Notes: generated by a model from the letters alone, not told the origin. DNA of 64,000 bases from Watersipora subatra (GCF_963576615.1 NC_088717.1:58702749-58766748); one strand, 5' to 3'. Counted from the first letter of the stretch, positions 1-12,260 are shown. A program made the numbers and translations.

Positions 1-280
1 TGCAGAGTTTATACGCGATTTGTTATATTTCCTGTTGTGATCGTTGCGAAGGTCTATTGAAGCTTGTTGCACGCTAAAGCTATTTTGCTTGATTGTACCA
101 AAACAGCATCTTTTTCAAAATCAGTTAATTTATGCAGAGTTTATACGCGATCAACTGCAGCTCACTGTATTACGAATCTCCTATGCACTTTTTTCACTTG
201 ATTTCTTTCCTAACTCATCAAAAATGGTTGTCCTAGTTATATTAGCTAGGTTAAGCAATGGAATATCTACATGCTATAGT

Positions 281-660
281 TACCGTAAAACCTCTAATTG
301 AACCTCGCCTCTATTTGAACACCACCTCGATTTACTGCTACTATGCGAGAATGGTTAAAAAATAGAGCGCCACCCTCTATTTGAACACCACCTCCATTTG
401 AACGCCACCTCCATTTGAACGCCACTTTGACTGTCTTTGATCTTTATGACCCCATAATATCGAAGGATCAGAAGAAAAGTGTCCACAAAATCGTAGTAAT
501 AATGAATCGTTTACATCAATAACAAAAAATTTCCTTGTTGTCACACCCCAAAGCTTTTAGCTTGTTTTTCGTTAAAACTTTGAAAGCAACACCATAGAAA
601 TAATTACCGTAAAACCTTCAATTTAATGCCACCTCTAATAACTGTCTCAGGCTAATAGTA
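281..660. repeat. Dispersed repeat with gaacgccacctc-type units
   Basis: The motif taccgtaaaacct occurs near 281 and near 604. Between them lie short near-repeats of ctatttgaacaccacctc and catttgaacgccacct (302-425). This looks like a dispersed repeat fragment rather than a gene. A 19-bp direct repeat tgcagagtttatacgcgat also occurs at 1-19 and 133-151. No supported gene lies in 1-830. Confidence 0.4.
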
Positions 661-834
661 GCTCCTTGTTTACCGTGGTCTTGATATTTTCAAGTACATG
701 CATAAGAAACGGTTTACATTCGCGCTGGTTCAAAGGTTACGTTTAGCGAGGAAAAGTTTGCAAAACTTTTGCTAAATGCAACGAGAAAGTTTTGCTATAC
801 AAAAAACTTGTTTGGCTGCTAATATCGACTATTT

Positions 835-1665
835 CAACAGTGCAAAAGAAAAATTGAGGTCAGAAGATATTGTGAAAGGTATTGGACAACCAGAAGATGT
901 CCGTTCCATCAAAAGCAACAATCAGAACGCAGTTGTCCGAGCAAACGATACAAATATTTTTGTTTTAAACATGTTAATTTTTGTTTCTGCATGTAATATA
1001 AGTATGGTTCGTTTGTGTTACTTGCTCATGAACATATATCTGTAGCATTTGATAGATTAGTATTATACAGCTTATAAATTTGCAGATTTATACCATATTA
1101 TTTGATAGCAACCTTGCGGTAATATTAACTCGGCTTACAATGAATCAACGCTCGTAACTCCTCTTCTTTTGCACATAAAAACCAGTTTTGGTTGCAAACA
1201 TATCAATTTCATTTCAATCAATATCGGTTTCTTTTTATTTGCACGAAAAGTGTTTATTCTAAATGGCCTAGTGTAAAAGTTCTAACATGTGCTCAGCTCA
1301 CTTGTACAGAAAAAGAGTTCATGTCAGAAGATGCTATAGGAGGTACTGAACAGCCAGAAGAATATGAAATGGTTTCAAATGAAAGCAACAATCAGATTGC
1401 AGGCCGAGCAAACGGTGCTAATATTTTCATATCAAAGATTTAAATTTTTGTTTCTGAATATGTTATAAATATCATCTGTTAATCCGCTTGTTCTTGATTA
1501 TATATTTATGGCATTTAATGGATTATTATTATACAATTTATAAATTTGCACATTTATGGCATATTATTTGATAGCATCATTGCGGTAATATGAACTCGGC
1601 TTACAATGAATCGACGCTCATAACTCCTCTTCAATTGCGCATAAAAAGCCAGTTTTTGCTGCAAA
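835..1665. repeat. Diverged tandem duplication (two ~360-bp copies)
   Basis: Positions ~835-1200 and ~1303-1665 are two diverged copies of the same segment in the same orientation. Each begins with a coding-like stretch. Copy 1 reads SEDIVKG, QPED, SNNQNA, RANDTNIF; copy 2 reads SEDAIGG, QPEE, SNNQIA, RANGANIF. Each then continues through the same non-coding tail (tttgatagcaaccttgcgg in copy 1 and a near match in copy 2) and ends at a shared ccagtttt.g.tgcaaac. The peptide resemblance could mean a small duplicated exon, but the flanks are conserved equally well, so ordinary segmental duplication of non-coding DNA explains it. No splice sites were confirmed and no family was recognised. Confidence 0.6.
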
Positions 1666-1669
1666 CTGT

Positions 1670-2673
1670 AGTAAACACATCAGTGCAATGAGCTTTTATG
1701 CAACATTTGTAAATATAGGTACAAAATAAAGATATGTCTTCAAATTTAAAATTAAATACAAATTGAAAGCTCGAACAAATTACTAAGCAGGACTATAATA
1801 TCATCGTAAGTTAATTGCAAGCAATAGATACCAACTGGTAGAAATATTTCTTGGTTTCTCAATGCATATTTATTAAGAGATCTCTGACAAGTTGGAGGGA
1901 AGCTAGCAGATTTATTGCATCCAAAAGGTTTAATATCGCTTCTTCGGAGTTGTTAATAAATTTAGGTCAGTCAATATGGCGCCGTCTAGGCGACAACGTA
2001 AACAACTTACGCATTTGTTATTAAACCTATCTCACTTTCACGGATTGTACACTGCCTACACTACAAGGAGACATAAGAAAAACGATTATTGCATTTTTAA
2101 CTGTAATATTCTTCACTATTTTTATACATATTTTATTTTGTAGTGGTTTTTTATATTTAGGCCTAATGTATTAAATATTTACCGTTCTCAAGATGGTCAA
2201 CCTGTGCAACGATTGATTCCAAATGTCGGTTTTCAACTTGGATTTGTTGTAATTTTTGTTTGTTATGGTGCACATGACTGGGAGTGCTATTATTAAATTT
2301 ATGAACAATTCAGTGCTTGTTCTGAAGATGTTTCAATATTAACAAAATAGCAAATTGTCGCTGCTGTACGTTGGTGAACATCGATAAGAAATAATTACCC
2401 GCCATAAAATTGCATTCTGGTGAAATCCAACCAATCGAAATGCATCTCGCTAGCGATAAAGTTGTGCAGAGAAAGTCTAGCGTTATCGCTCTGGATGAGC
2501 ACGCTGGGTGAATTCTAGCGCAGATTAGCGCCACGCAGCGCGATATCGCTCTAAATATCGCCTAGTGTGTTTATACCTTTAGTTGTGTTAGTAGATGTGT
2601 GTACAACTCAGTAGACTTCATTTACTCATTATGAGCTCAGTATACTGTTGCTCACTTGGGTGTTTGTTTTTAT
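1670..2673. other. No gene recognised
   Basis: AT-rich sequence without convincing coding signal. It contains several short gcgat/atcgc motifs around 2440-2570 that may be part of an old mobile element, but I could not define its ends. Confidence 0.4.
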
Positions 2674-5600
2674 CATAGATATATAAACCTAGATTGGCCA
2701 ATAGGGAGAAAGCCTGTCAGACTTAAATAGCACATAACGTCATTGTATTGTACCTCATGCTTGACTGCACTGTTATTAACAATGGAGCGCATCAGAAGAT
2801 GACAAAATCACATTTACTTTCACATTAAAACCTTCTTGGATACAAAATCCAGTAAACTCCAGTAAAATCCAGTAAAGTGATTCTGTGATAATATCTGATA
2901 ACCACCATAGATTAAAAGTATAAAAGCTATGAAATGTTGCACACAAATAGTGAGCCATCAGGGTTTTATTTGCCACCCTCTCCTATCCCCATTCTCTCTT
3001 TTCCCCTTCCCCAAAGAAGAAGTGAGAAGGGGAAAAGAGAGAAAGGGGAAAGGAGAGGGTGGGCAAATAGCCCACCCACCCGAAGCGCCAGACCCTGGCT
3101 AGGTGAATAGACTAATATCATGCTGAACTAATCATGACTGAATATGATGAGCCTGTGAAGTTTTGATCTGATCAGGGAAATGGAATCAATGGCTTTCTTA
3201 GCTAGAGCTGGAACGAGATCAAGGAATGCAGGGTCGGACCAGACTCAGGGTCAGCAATGAGGGCCAAGATCGGGTCGGACCGGGTCAGCACGGCGCGCAA
3301 TTTTTTATTCATTTAAGTTTAAGAGATAGTTATATTACAGCCTAATGTTGTTAAATCAATAAACTAAGATAAAAGAAACCATTATCACACCAATCATTAT
3401 ATTTTGTGGCTTGGTTTATAGATGCAATCTACAATTTACGGCTAGACATTGGTGGATCAATGCTATTCAATAGGTGATAGATTAATGGCATGATTTGGCT
3501 AGTTCTTTTTTACAGATTTTATTTTCAACTGCTATTATAATCAACAAGAGATAAGTTAAGAAATACTTTACAAATATAGAAATAGATAACCCAGCATAGT
3601 GGAAAGCAAAAATCCATCACTTTCCTAAAACTTCTAGTATTAGTGAAAAAATCTAAAAATAAAATAAATTTGCTGGATTGAAGGTTCTTAGACACGCTTT
3701 TAAGTTCCTCAGGATGCCCTCGTTGTAAATGCCTCAATAGTATTGAGGTGGACCCGTTCTTTGTAGCTTAAAAGTTGACTTGCAACAAAATTCACATTAC
3801 AGTTATTTGGTATCAAAAGATTCACAATGTCTCACTCTGTTGTGTTGTAGGTGTCAAATACGTGGAAATGTGATCACAAGCTCTTAAAAGCTCAAAAACG
3901 AAAAGCCGCCGTAGATTGGAACCTGTTTATTTATCTGACGTAGTCATTACAGTTTGGTTATCGTCTTGTCACGTGATGTTCTCACGTGAATTGAAAAGCC
4001 AATAAAAAGCTCAATATAAAACTTATCCGTAGCACTAGTTTATGACAAACATTTCGGGTTTTACCGAATACCCCGTATCAAATATAGATGCTCGCTACTT
4101 TAAGTTTTGTTTCGGCATTATTCAATCATCAAGTCGTAATCTGATCACGTGACCCAATACTTCGAAAATAATTTTTGCAGCACTTTTCGATTATCACAGA
4201 TAACCAACAGGCTCGTCATAATTATTAGACAATGATATGTACTCCTTCGAGCTAAGGCTAAAAAGTTTAACGATTTTTCACGGTAAGTTATAAGATATCA
4301 GTGCTAAAAGTGACAGCATTACAATGACGATAAAACAGACGCGTAAGAACAATAGAGATGGCTTTATTGAATGTGTGAAGTGTATTTGTGAAAATATTTC
4401 GACGAATAAGGTTGCATGAAAGTGTAAACAGAAACCATCCTGTAACAACTACGTCCCATTTGAGCCGTTCTGGAAAGCGAATCCAAACTACGGCGGTCTC
4501 GTGTGGCTGCGATTAACTGTTCATTTTTTAGCTTTTAAGAGCTTGTAATCACATTCCCATATATTTCACACCTGCAACACAACAGAGTAAGACATGGTGA
4601 ATCTTATGATACCAAATATCTGTAATGTGAATTTTGTTGCAAGTCAACCTTTAACTTGCTTTTGCATATTGTACAAATAACTTGGTATTTTCCTTTCGTG
4701 ACTGGCTTCTTCATGAACTCCCAGACCACCGACATGTTGATTATTTCTTGCCAAAAAACTTTGTGAAACCTATAGTCCAAAGACTATTGTCGCAGACGTA
4801 AAAATATAGTCTTGACTCACCTTGTTTTATTTCGCCTGGTCCTTCCGCTCTAGGACTATATGCGACTCAATTTCAATCGCACTTAAAAAGCGATATACAA
4901 CCACTGTTGTTTAGCCATAAACCTACCTGTGTCTTTGTATAGGAAGACCCGAGGGTCAGGTGGCCTGACCCGAGCACTTCTGACCCGGTGGGTCAAGACC
5001 AGACGAGCTACCCGTGCCAGCTCTATTCTTAGCTTCATAATGCGCCCTAATCGAAATATATCTTTTTGCTATCTCGCGAGCGAGGCTACTAGCTTGATGA
5101 TTACACTTAAACAATAGCATGATGTTGAATCTCAGCAACTTCTCCATGGTAGCAATTAGTGCTAGCCTGGTAAAGTTTTTCACCAATCCAGCACTACTAA
5201 GCAGCACTCTCGTCGCTTTCTCACTGGTTGCAAACCTTAATCACCACAGGCGAAGACAAAGTCAAGCCACCACGATTCTTAACTGTGATTAGGGAATTCG
5301 TTGCTTGGTTTACATCATAGTTAGTAACATCCACGATGCTAGTGAAACAATCATTACACTTCAGCTTTGGTGACCTAGCCAGCTACATAGCCAGCTGTAA
5401 AATAATCATTCTGTCTCATTTTTGACTTACTTGCATACTCATCATATTTAGTCATGTTTAGTTCAGCAAGATTTTAGTCTATTTACCTAGCCAGGGTCTG
5501 GCTCTTTGAGTGGGTGGGCTATTTGCCCCGCTTCTCCTTTCCCCCTTCTCTCTTTTCCCCATCTCACTTCTTCTTTGGAGAAGGGGAAAAGAGAGAATGG

Positions 5601-5918
5601 GGATAGGAGAGGGTGGCAAATAAAGCCCTGATGGCTCACGATTTGTGTGCAACAATTCATAGCTTTTTTAGTTTTAATCTATGGTGGTTATCAGATATTA
5701 TCATATAATTGCTTTAGTTTAATGGATTATGTATCCAAGAAGGTTTTTATGTGAAAATAAATGTGATTGTGTCAACTTCTCCTGATGAGCTCCATTGTTA
5801 ATAAGAGTGCAGTCAAGCATGAGGTACAATACAATGACGTTACGTCATGCTATTTAAGTCTGACAAGGCAACCGATGGGAATAGCTATTATTGGCCAATC
5901 TAGGTTTATATATCTATA
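2674..5918. mobile_element. Non-autonomous TIR DNA element (~3.2 kb, 8-bp TSD)
   Basis: The left end (2674 to ~3157) and right end (~5432 to 5918) are long imperfect inverted repeats of about 480 bp, starting with atagatatataaacctagat and running inward through a polypurine/polypyrimidine block. The exact 8-bp direct repeat gtttttat lies at 2666-2673 and 5919-5926 and is best read as the target-site duplication. Each TIR holds its own near-palindrome (2974-3062 and about 5517-5620). No transposase ORF is visible, so the element is non-autonomous. It lies just upstream of gene A's first recognisable exon, probably in an intron. An 8-bp duplication is usual for hAT-type elements, but TIRs this long are not typical, so the superfamily is uncertain. 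A second element is nested at 3772-4650. Confidence 0.8.
3772..4650 (+). mobile_element. TTAA-flanked MITE, copy 1 (nested)
   Basis: An 879-bp element with ~130-bp terminal inverted repeats: left end aagttgacttgcaacaaaat, right end ending in ttgttgcaagtcaacct. TTAA lies on both sides (3768-3771 and 4651-4654). It sits inside the larger TIR element 2674-5918 and so inserted later. A full-length relative lies at 6630-7507 in the opposite orientation. TTAA duplications are characteristic of piggyBac-type transposition, but the termini do not start with the usual CCY, so the assignment is tentative. No protein is encoded. Confidence 0.8.
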
Positions 5919-6120
5919 GTTTTTATACATATGTCATCTACTTCCTACATATGTCATCCACTTCCTACATCTGTCATCTACTTCTTACATCTGTCATCTA
6001 CTTCCTACATCTCTCACTTACTTCCTACATCTGTCATCTACTTCCCACATCCATCACCTTTCTTCCAGCACCTGTCATCTACAAGCCACCGTTAAAACAA
6101 CAGTACTTGTCTATTTACAG

Positions 6121-8620
6121 GGTTTCGTATATTCAACAATGATATTTGGAGTCTTCACCTCAGGGGTAGCGTTTATGTTGTTGGCTCCGTCTCCCCTCCT
6201 CGACACCTTACTCGCTGATGCCGAGTGTGTAATAAGTCTCTTTACATATTTTGTGCATAAAGTCAGCAGGGTTGTGCTCTATTTACATGGAATACTGTTC
6301 AGGAATACTCCTGTTAAGCTAATTATTCTTACTACTTTAAAATGGCTTTCAGTATGTTTTATTGATTCACTTTTTAACTTATTGTGTCATTGAGAAAGTG
6401 ATGAGTATCTGAGTGAGCAATGACTACTACAAGTAGTGCTGCACGATAAAGCGATATAATTCCATGTGATGGTATATTTCAGTGGATGATTTTATATTGG
6501 GTCAGCTTTCAAATCAATATGAATATCAAAGCCGATATTTTATCGAAATATCGGCTCATTTTATTTTGCAAAACTGGAATTGTCCATTCTCCTTATTGTA
6601 TTGTACTCCTGTTTTTCAACCGATATTAAAGGTTGGCTTGCAACAAAATTCACATTATAGTTATTTGATATCAAAATATTCACCATGTCTTACTCTGTTG
6701 TGTTGTAGGTGCAAAATATGTGGGAATGTGACTACAAGCTCTTAAAAGCTCAAAAACGAACAGTTAATCGCAGCCACACCAGACCGCCGTAGTTTGGATT
6801 CTCTTTCCAAAACGGCTCAAATGTGACGTGGTTGTGTTAGATGGTTTCTGTTTACACTTTCATGCAACCTTATTCGTCGAAATATTTTCACAAATATACT
6901 TCACACATTCAATAAAACCATGTATATTGTTCTTACACGTCTGTTTTATCGTCATTGTAATGCTGTCACTTTTAGCAGTGATATCTTATAACTTACCGTA
7001 AAAATTCATTTAATTTTTTAACTTTACCTCGAAGGAGTACATATCATTGTCTGATAATCATGACGAGTCTGTTGGTCACTTGTGATAATCGAAAAGTGCT
7101 GCAGAAATTATTTGTGAAGTATTGTGTCACATGATCAAATTACGACTTGCCGATTAAACCAAACCGAAACCAAACTGTAAAGTAGCGAGCATCTATATTT
7201 GATACGGGGTCTTCAGTAAGGCCCGAAGTGTTTTTCATAAACTAGTGCTACGATAAGTTTTATATTGAGCTTTTTATTGGCCTTTCAATTCACATGAGAA
7301 CATCACGTGACAAGAAAATAACCAAACTGTAATGACTACGTCAGATAAATAGACAAATTCCAATCTACTGCGGCTTTTCGTTTTTGAGCTTTGAAGAGCT
7401 TGTAATCGCATTTCCACATATTCGGCACCTACAACACAACAGTGTAAGACATGGTGAATCTTTTGATACTAAATAACCGTAATGTGAATTTTGTTGCAAG
7501 TCAACCTTTAAACAATATCCTCTCATATTGTTCATGTTAAAGCCTAACACTATATATCAAAAGAGGACAATGTTCGATATTTTTCGATATTCGATATATT
7601 TAGTGACCAAATAATCAAATGTACATGCAAAGATATCGTGCATCACTAACTACAAGCAGGTACTTTTGGGTTATACATGTAAATTTATGTTGTAGAACAA
7701 GTGGGTTGGTTGTACTGGCCTGTGTCCTGGAAGGTTTTTTCACTGGAGCTATGTATATACCTAGTTACCTAGCAACCCTCAACCTTGCAGAGTAAGTTCT
7801 GTTATACGCGTAGATATTCCTTCATATCTTATCTGGTTGAGAGTTATCCTCCCTTAGAGAACACAACTCTCACAGAAAAGTTTTTGCTTTGTTGCAGAGT
7901 GAATGGGTACAAGCTGAATGAGCAGACGTATGGATTGGTATCAGGTATGATGAACTCCGGCAATTCTCTCGGCTCAATTGGTGGACCTTTGCTTTCTGGA
8001 TACTTAACAGATAAATATGGGTTCGCTTGGGCCACCACTATTATGGCCTTCACCTTATTGGCTATGGTAATACCTGCTATTATACACCTCTGCTTTCATT
8101 TAATTGAGCATATGAATTGATGCAGGTAACATAACTTTATGTATATTAATCTATGTTGGTAGCATAACTCTATGCATATGAATAGCTGGTAGCATAAATC
8201 TATGCACATGAATCTATGTTGGTAGCATAACTCTATGCATATGTTCTTATTAGATGGTCACTCTATGCACATAGTTTAGATTAATTGCTATATGATTCTT
8301 CATCATATCTTTTAAGTACATCATACCATGTGACCTGGTGACAGCTTGCTCACTATCAATAAATACATCTTCATATGTTGTTATTGTTATTATTTCTGCA
8401 TGTACTCGCGTATGCATAAAATTTGTTCTGTATGTCCCGGTTTCAATCATTTTGATTTAATTCATATAATAAATTAATAATCATTGTGATAATTCTGATT
8501 TCAATTATCTTACAGGGTGTAATCGAAATCATTTTTGTTGTCACGATGAGACTGACAGGAAGTCCTCTTGTTTTACCTAAAACATCTGAACTGGAGAAGA
8601 AGGAGCCTCTGCTCTCCTAA
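6121..8620 (+). CDS. Gene A: SLC18B1-like MFS transporter, 3' exons only (partial)
   Basis: Four exons join in phase: 6121-6224, 7696-7791, 7898-8066 and 8516-8620 (stop TAA). The first three have exactly the lengths (104, 96, 169 nt) and phases of exons 8-10 of gene B downstream, so the two genes are tandem paralogues; exon 10 peptides agree at about three residues in four. The product covers the last transmembrane helices of a major facilitator transporter resembling SLC18B1, the vesicular polyamine transporter (family knowledge). Visible motifs are TMIFGVFTSGVAFMLLAPSP, SGMMNSGNSLGS and GPLLSGYLTDKYGFAWA. The tail ends EKKEPLLS, reminiscent of but not matching the acidic dileucine sorting consensus. 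Upstream exons equivalent to gene B exons 1-7 were not found in 1-6120: they lie off the window or were lost. The first donor (GA|GTGTGT) is weak. A polyadenylation signal AATAAA lies at 9117-9122. Confidence 0.85.
6434..7648. mobile_element. hAT-like non-autonomous element with 8-bp TSD
   Basis: The termini form a short inverted repeat: left tagtgctgcacgata (6434), right tatcgtgcatcacta (ending 7648). Exact 8-bp direct repeats actacaag flank it at 6426-6433 and 7649-7656. Short TIRs of this kind plus an 8-bp duplication fit the hAT superfamily. It occupies the intron between the first two recognised exons of gene A, encodes nothing recognisable and carries the nested MITE 6630-7507. Confidence 0.85.
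6630..7507 (-). mobile_element. TTAA-flanked MITE, copy 2 (nested, inverted)
   Basis: An 878-bp relative of the element at 3772-4650, in the opposite orientation and similar from end to end. TTAA lies at 6626-6629 and 7508-7511. Termini are aggttggcttgcaacaaaat and the inverted equivalent. It is nested within the hAT-like element 6434-7648. Confidence 0.82.
8120..8245. repeat. Short tandem repeat in gene A intron
   Basis: Three to four imperfect copies of a ~33-bp unit built on gtagcataactctatgcatat, lying in the last intron of gene A. Confidence 0.6.
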
Positions 8621-9398
8621 CATTTGATCTACGTAGCAAAGGCATGGCAATCATCAACGAGTCGGCTTTACTGTTGTCAAGTTGTACACTTTCTTTCATG
8701 GATAGATTATTAGCAACCTCCTGTACTTAGAGTATCATAATTGCCTGGTCCTCCTTAACTGGTCACTTGCTCTGCTGGGCTTGGGGTTTGTTACTTCAAC
8801 TCTTAACCTGCTGTCGGCATCATGTGAAACTAAGGCATCATATTGAAATATTTCATAAAAGAAAGTGTACATGATTTAACTGACATCATTTTTAGTGATA
8901 TTAACATGTTATATATACTCAGAATATGTATACTACTGGTAAATCGCTGCCAACAACTATAACAAAAATGGTGCTTTCTTTATGTTTTATATTCTATTGA
9001 CCAACATCATTAGTCTCTCCTTTGAACAATCCTTCATGTATGAGAAAAATCAAAATATTTTTGATCTAATTGTTATATAATATTTGTAATTTTTTACTTT
9101 TTGTTGTTTTGATTATAATAAATCAATTACCTCAACCATAAAAATTATGGATTGTGTGTAACATGGGCTGTTAAGCTGTTACATTGGCTCTCCTATTTCA
9201 ATGTTGGCGATGTCTGAATGTCATATCCTTATTGACCTATTGACCTCATGTTATTATGTTATATATAAGTGTTCAACAGCACAAATAAGTAAATATAACT
9301 GATATTAAAATATAACTATGCTGTTTGCCTTTACACGTAACGTGGTACTACTGAACCACTATCCATAGTCTACTCTCTGTGTAGTCACCATATGATAG
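8621..9398. other. Gene A 3' flank
   Basis: Probable 3' untranslated region to the AATAAA at 9117-9122, then AT-rich intergenic sequence. No other gene seen. Confidence 0.5.
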
Positions 9399-9433
9399 TG
9401 ACTCAGAGATTCAAGTTGAATCTCTGAGTCACC
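9399..9433. repeat. Perfect 17-bp-arm hairpin
   Basis: gtgactcagagattcaa, one base, then its exact reverse complement. The first arm recurs as a direct repeat at about 9442-9460. Confidence 0.75.
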
Positions 9434-9463
9434 ATATAATAGTGACTCAGAGATTCAAGTTGA

Positions 9464-9676
9464 ATCTTTTAATTTCATTTCCAAGTTTAGCTTCATTTTT
9501 CTCTCGAATAATGAGGTCTTTGGCCTAATTGAATCATGGCAATCTTCTCCCTTTTTTGTAACATCATTAAGTGTTTTAGGTAAGCTCAAGGGAAAGGGAA
9601 AAGTTGGTCGTAATTCAATGAGGCCAAGGACCTCATTATTTGATAGAAAAACGGAGCTAAACACAAAAATTAAATT
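9464..9676. mobile_element. Small fold-back element
   Basis: Arms of about 64 bp (about 9464-9532 and 9613-9676) are imperfect inverted repeats sharing taatgaggtc.ttggcct.at. They enclose about 80 bp. This looks like a small non-autonomous fold-back/MITE. No clear target duplication was identified. Confidence 0.6.
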
Positions 9677-9679
9677 ACA

Positions 9680-10390
9680 GGATTAACAAATTTACAGCCT
9701 GAAAGAAAAGCATTTTAAAAATTGTTTCTGTATTTTAGGTAGCTAAAAGAAATTTTTTAGCCGGTTTTCCTTTCGGGCTGTTGACTGTATGTCTTGATGC
9801 TGATTGTAGTCACGTCTGTTTAGGGTGGCGTGTATTGGAACTGTGTGTGGTCTAAAGTTTAAACAAACAGAAATAAGCAATCACTGCATGGGTGGTAGAT
9901 AGCTTGCACATTTTTTATCTAGGTAATGAGCTCAGAGAGTTTTGGGAAGTGTTAAGTGAAAAAAGAAAAGTATAACATCAAAACCACACGATCTACAACC
10001 ACTTACTTCTTACCAACTGCTTTGGTACAGTCATGGCAATGTATGTTAGATTCTCAGACATCATGAAGACTTGTGCAGACCAGAATACAAGTGGTAAATT
10101 TTTAGTGAGGATAGAATAGCCAATCTACAAATCTAATCTACATGATATGTATAATCTACCAAAGTTTCTGCTATTGTTTCTCGCTGGTCACGTTTTTGCT
10201 TGGCTTAACTAGTTGAGTCTAACAGTAAAAAGCGATTACATCAGCTTGAAAGAGGAATTGTGCTGGGCATTCAGTATCGATCCGTTCTCATGCTATGATC
10301 AGCTGAATAATATAGTTTTGCTTGAGAGCGGAGTCAGTTAATGTGTACATACTTACATGCAGCTGACATTAGGTAACTGACTACTACTAA
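9680..10390. other. Intergenic, nothing recognised
   Basis: No coding or repeat structure that I can support. Confidence 0.35.
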
Positions 10391-10394
10391 CTAC

Positions 10395-12260
10395 TAGCAT
10401 GGAAAGATCAGGCATACAAGCATTGATTAAGTGTGATTTTGTTTCTGGTTTACCATCAGCTGCACTGCAGTTAAAATCAACTGATAATATTGAAAAGTTG
10501 AAGTTGGCTGAAGTCTTTAACAAGGTCAGAGCAATGTTCACTTTTAGGTGAGGTCGAGTGTTCTTGGTTTGCACTGAAATGAAGCGAGGTAATGCGCTGT
10601 CTTGTTATAATTGCTCAGATCAAGGGTACATTTCAAATGAGTTTCATTCTGGTAAGAAAAAATGAGAAGCAGGGAATCAACAAGGTAGGAAGTGTCATTC
10701 TTATACATTGCATGATCAAATAATAAATTTGTGTACTAATCACGCAGGGGAGTATTTACATCATATTATATATTACATCATATATTCGCGCAAGTCACAA
10801 TGATGAATAATATGATCAAATTTACTGAGTATAAATTATTGATGATTACAAGCTCCAAACAGGCTTGTTCAGTAATTGCGTATTAAACATGTTTTGAGGC
10901 TAAAGATGGTGAACATGTTGGATGGGAATGTAACACAGTGCCTTAAAGCACTGGAGCTGATGATACCAGCAAGCAGATGAGCTGTTAAGCTGCGTTGCTT
11001 GGTTTCTTCATAACATAAGTATGGCTGTTCTGCCATAATTAGTATAGAAGCCATTAGTGGCTTAGATGGTCTAAGGATTAGTCTAGCAAGTATCTCAACA
11101 TTTTAGAGATTTTGATTGGTGTACTAAGATGGTCACCACCATAGAGTATCCCCAATCAGCCTCTAGTAGTTGAGGATGCCTTTACTGTTTGTTTTTATCA
11201 TACTTGATGAAATGTTTCTTTAAAATAGAAAGGAGAACCTTTGCTGATGAGTCAGTATGGCGAGTGGGAAATATATCAAAAATGCAAGAGATCTTTTAAA
11301 AAGGGAGTTGAGGCATAGATTGATAGTGATTGGTTGGAAGGCATATTTTGTCAGGGCATTGTAAGATAGGAGTTGTCATATCCACAATGACTGCTTTCAA
11401 ACCAAATAAGGAACAAAATGTTAGAACTGCTGCTGGAACAAGTTACACAGGTGAAGGCAACTTGGCCTAAACCGCTTTCTTATTGGTCTAAAAGAGTAAA
11501 CCCAAAGTTGTATGTTGACACTGAGCTGCAAAAGTTTCTGGCTATGAAATACAATAGAAAATTGTATGTGATGACTTGTATCGGGTTCGGTCTGAATGTG
11601 GCCCCAAATATCGTGTCAAGAGTTCTATCTATGTACTGTCAATGAGTGACAAGTTGATAGCAGCACTGATCTCTATATTGATGGCACTACAGAGAATGAA
11701 AACAATGTATTGGTAGGCTATGTCAGAAGTCACCTAGCTAAGTATAGGTTGGTAACTAACAATTTTGAGAGTGTTCATGATGCTTGATTTGAGGCTGGAA
11801 AATCATGATGACCAACTGTTCTGAACAGAAATATTGGTGTGGATATCAGTGGCAATACCACCAAAGTTACAAAATGGAAGTTGTTTGCTTTGTGTGGTTA
11901 GCTTAGTTGGTGGTTAGTTGGGGTCGGCGCGCGGCTTCATGACAAAGCAAACCAATGATTGTGACTTGGAGAACCCTACGCCTTTCCGTGTTTAGTTGGA
12001 TGATGAGCTCAACTAAGGCCATGCTCGATGAAAAGGATCCCGTTAGTGATATTTTGATGGTTCCAAGTGCTGAAAGACAAGGCAGTTTGTCGTGATGCAG
12101 ACAGCATTGCGACTGGAATGATTGTTAAGACTAGCGTGGTGCCAGTGGAAGATGCCGAAGAAGGATGCTGGCGACCGTATCAATGTTGTGGAATTATAGG
12201 TTTAAGGTTTATTATAGGTAGATTAATTATAGGATTAAGGTTGTGCAATTAGCGGTCTGA
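10395..12260 (+). pseudogene. Decayed LTR retrotransposon (gag-pol remnant)
   Basis: Three fragments of retroelement proteins appear in order on the plus strand, broken by stops and frameshifts. Gag-like: 10398-10680, with FVSGLPSAALQLKS followed by a degenerate zinc knuckle (CYNCSDQGYISNEF, where the His and last Cys are lost). Reverse transcriptase: 11418-11880, with KLYVMTCIGFGLNVAPNIV (the fingers/palm FGL..AP motif), then a degraded catalytic box YIDGTT where Y.DD is expected, then HLAKYRL. RNase H-like: 12070-12170, with DADSIATGMIV and VVPVEDA. The order and the FGLNVAP motif suggest a Ty3-like lineage. LTRs were not delimited. The missing catalytic aspartate and the stops mean it is dead. 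Confidence 0.7.
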
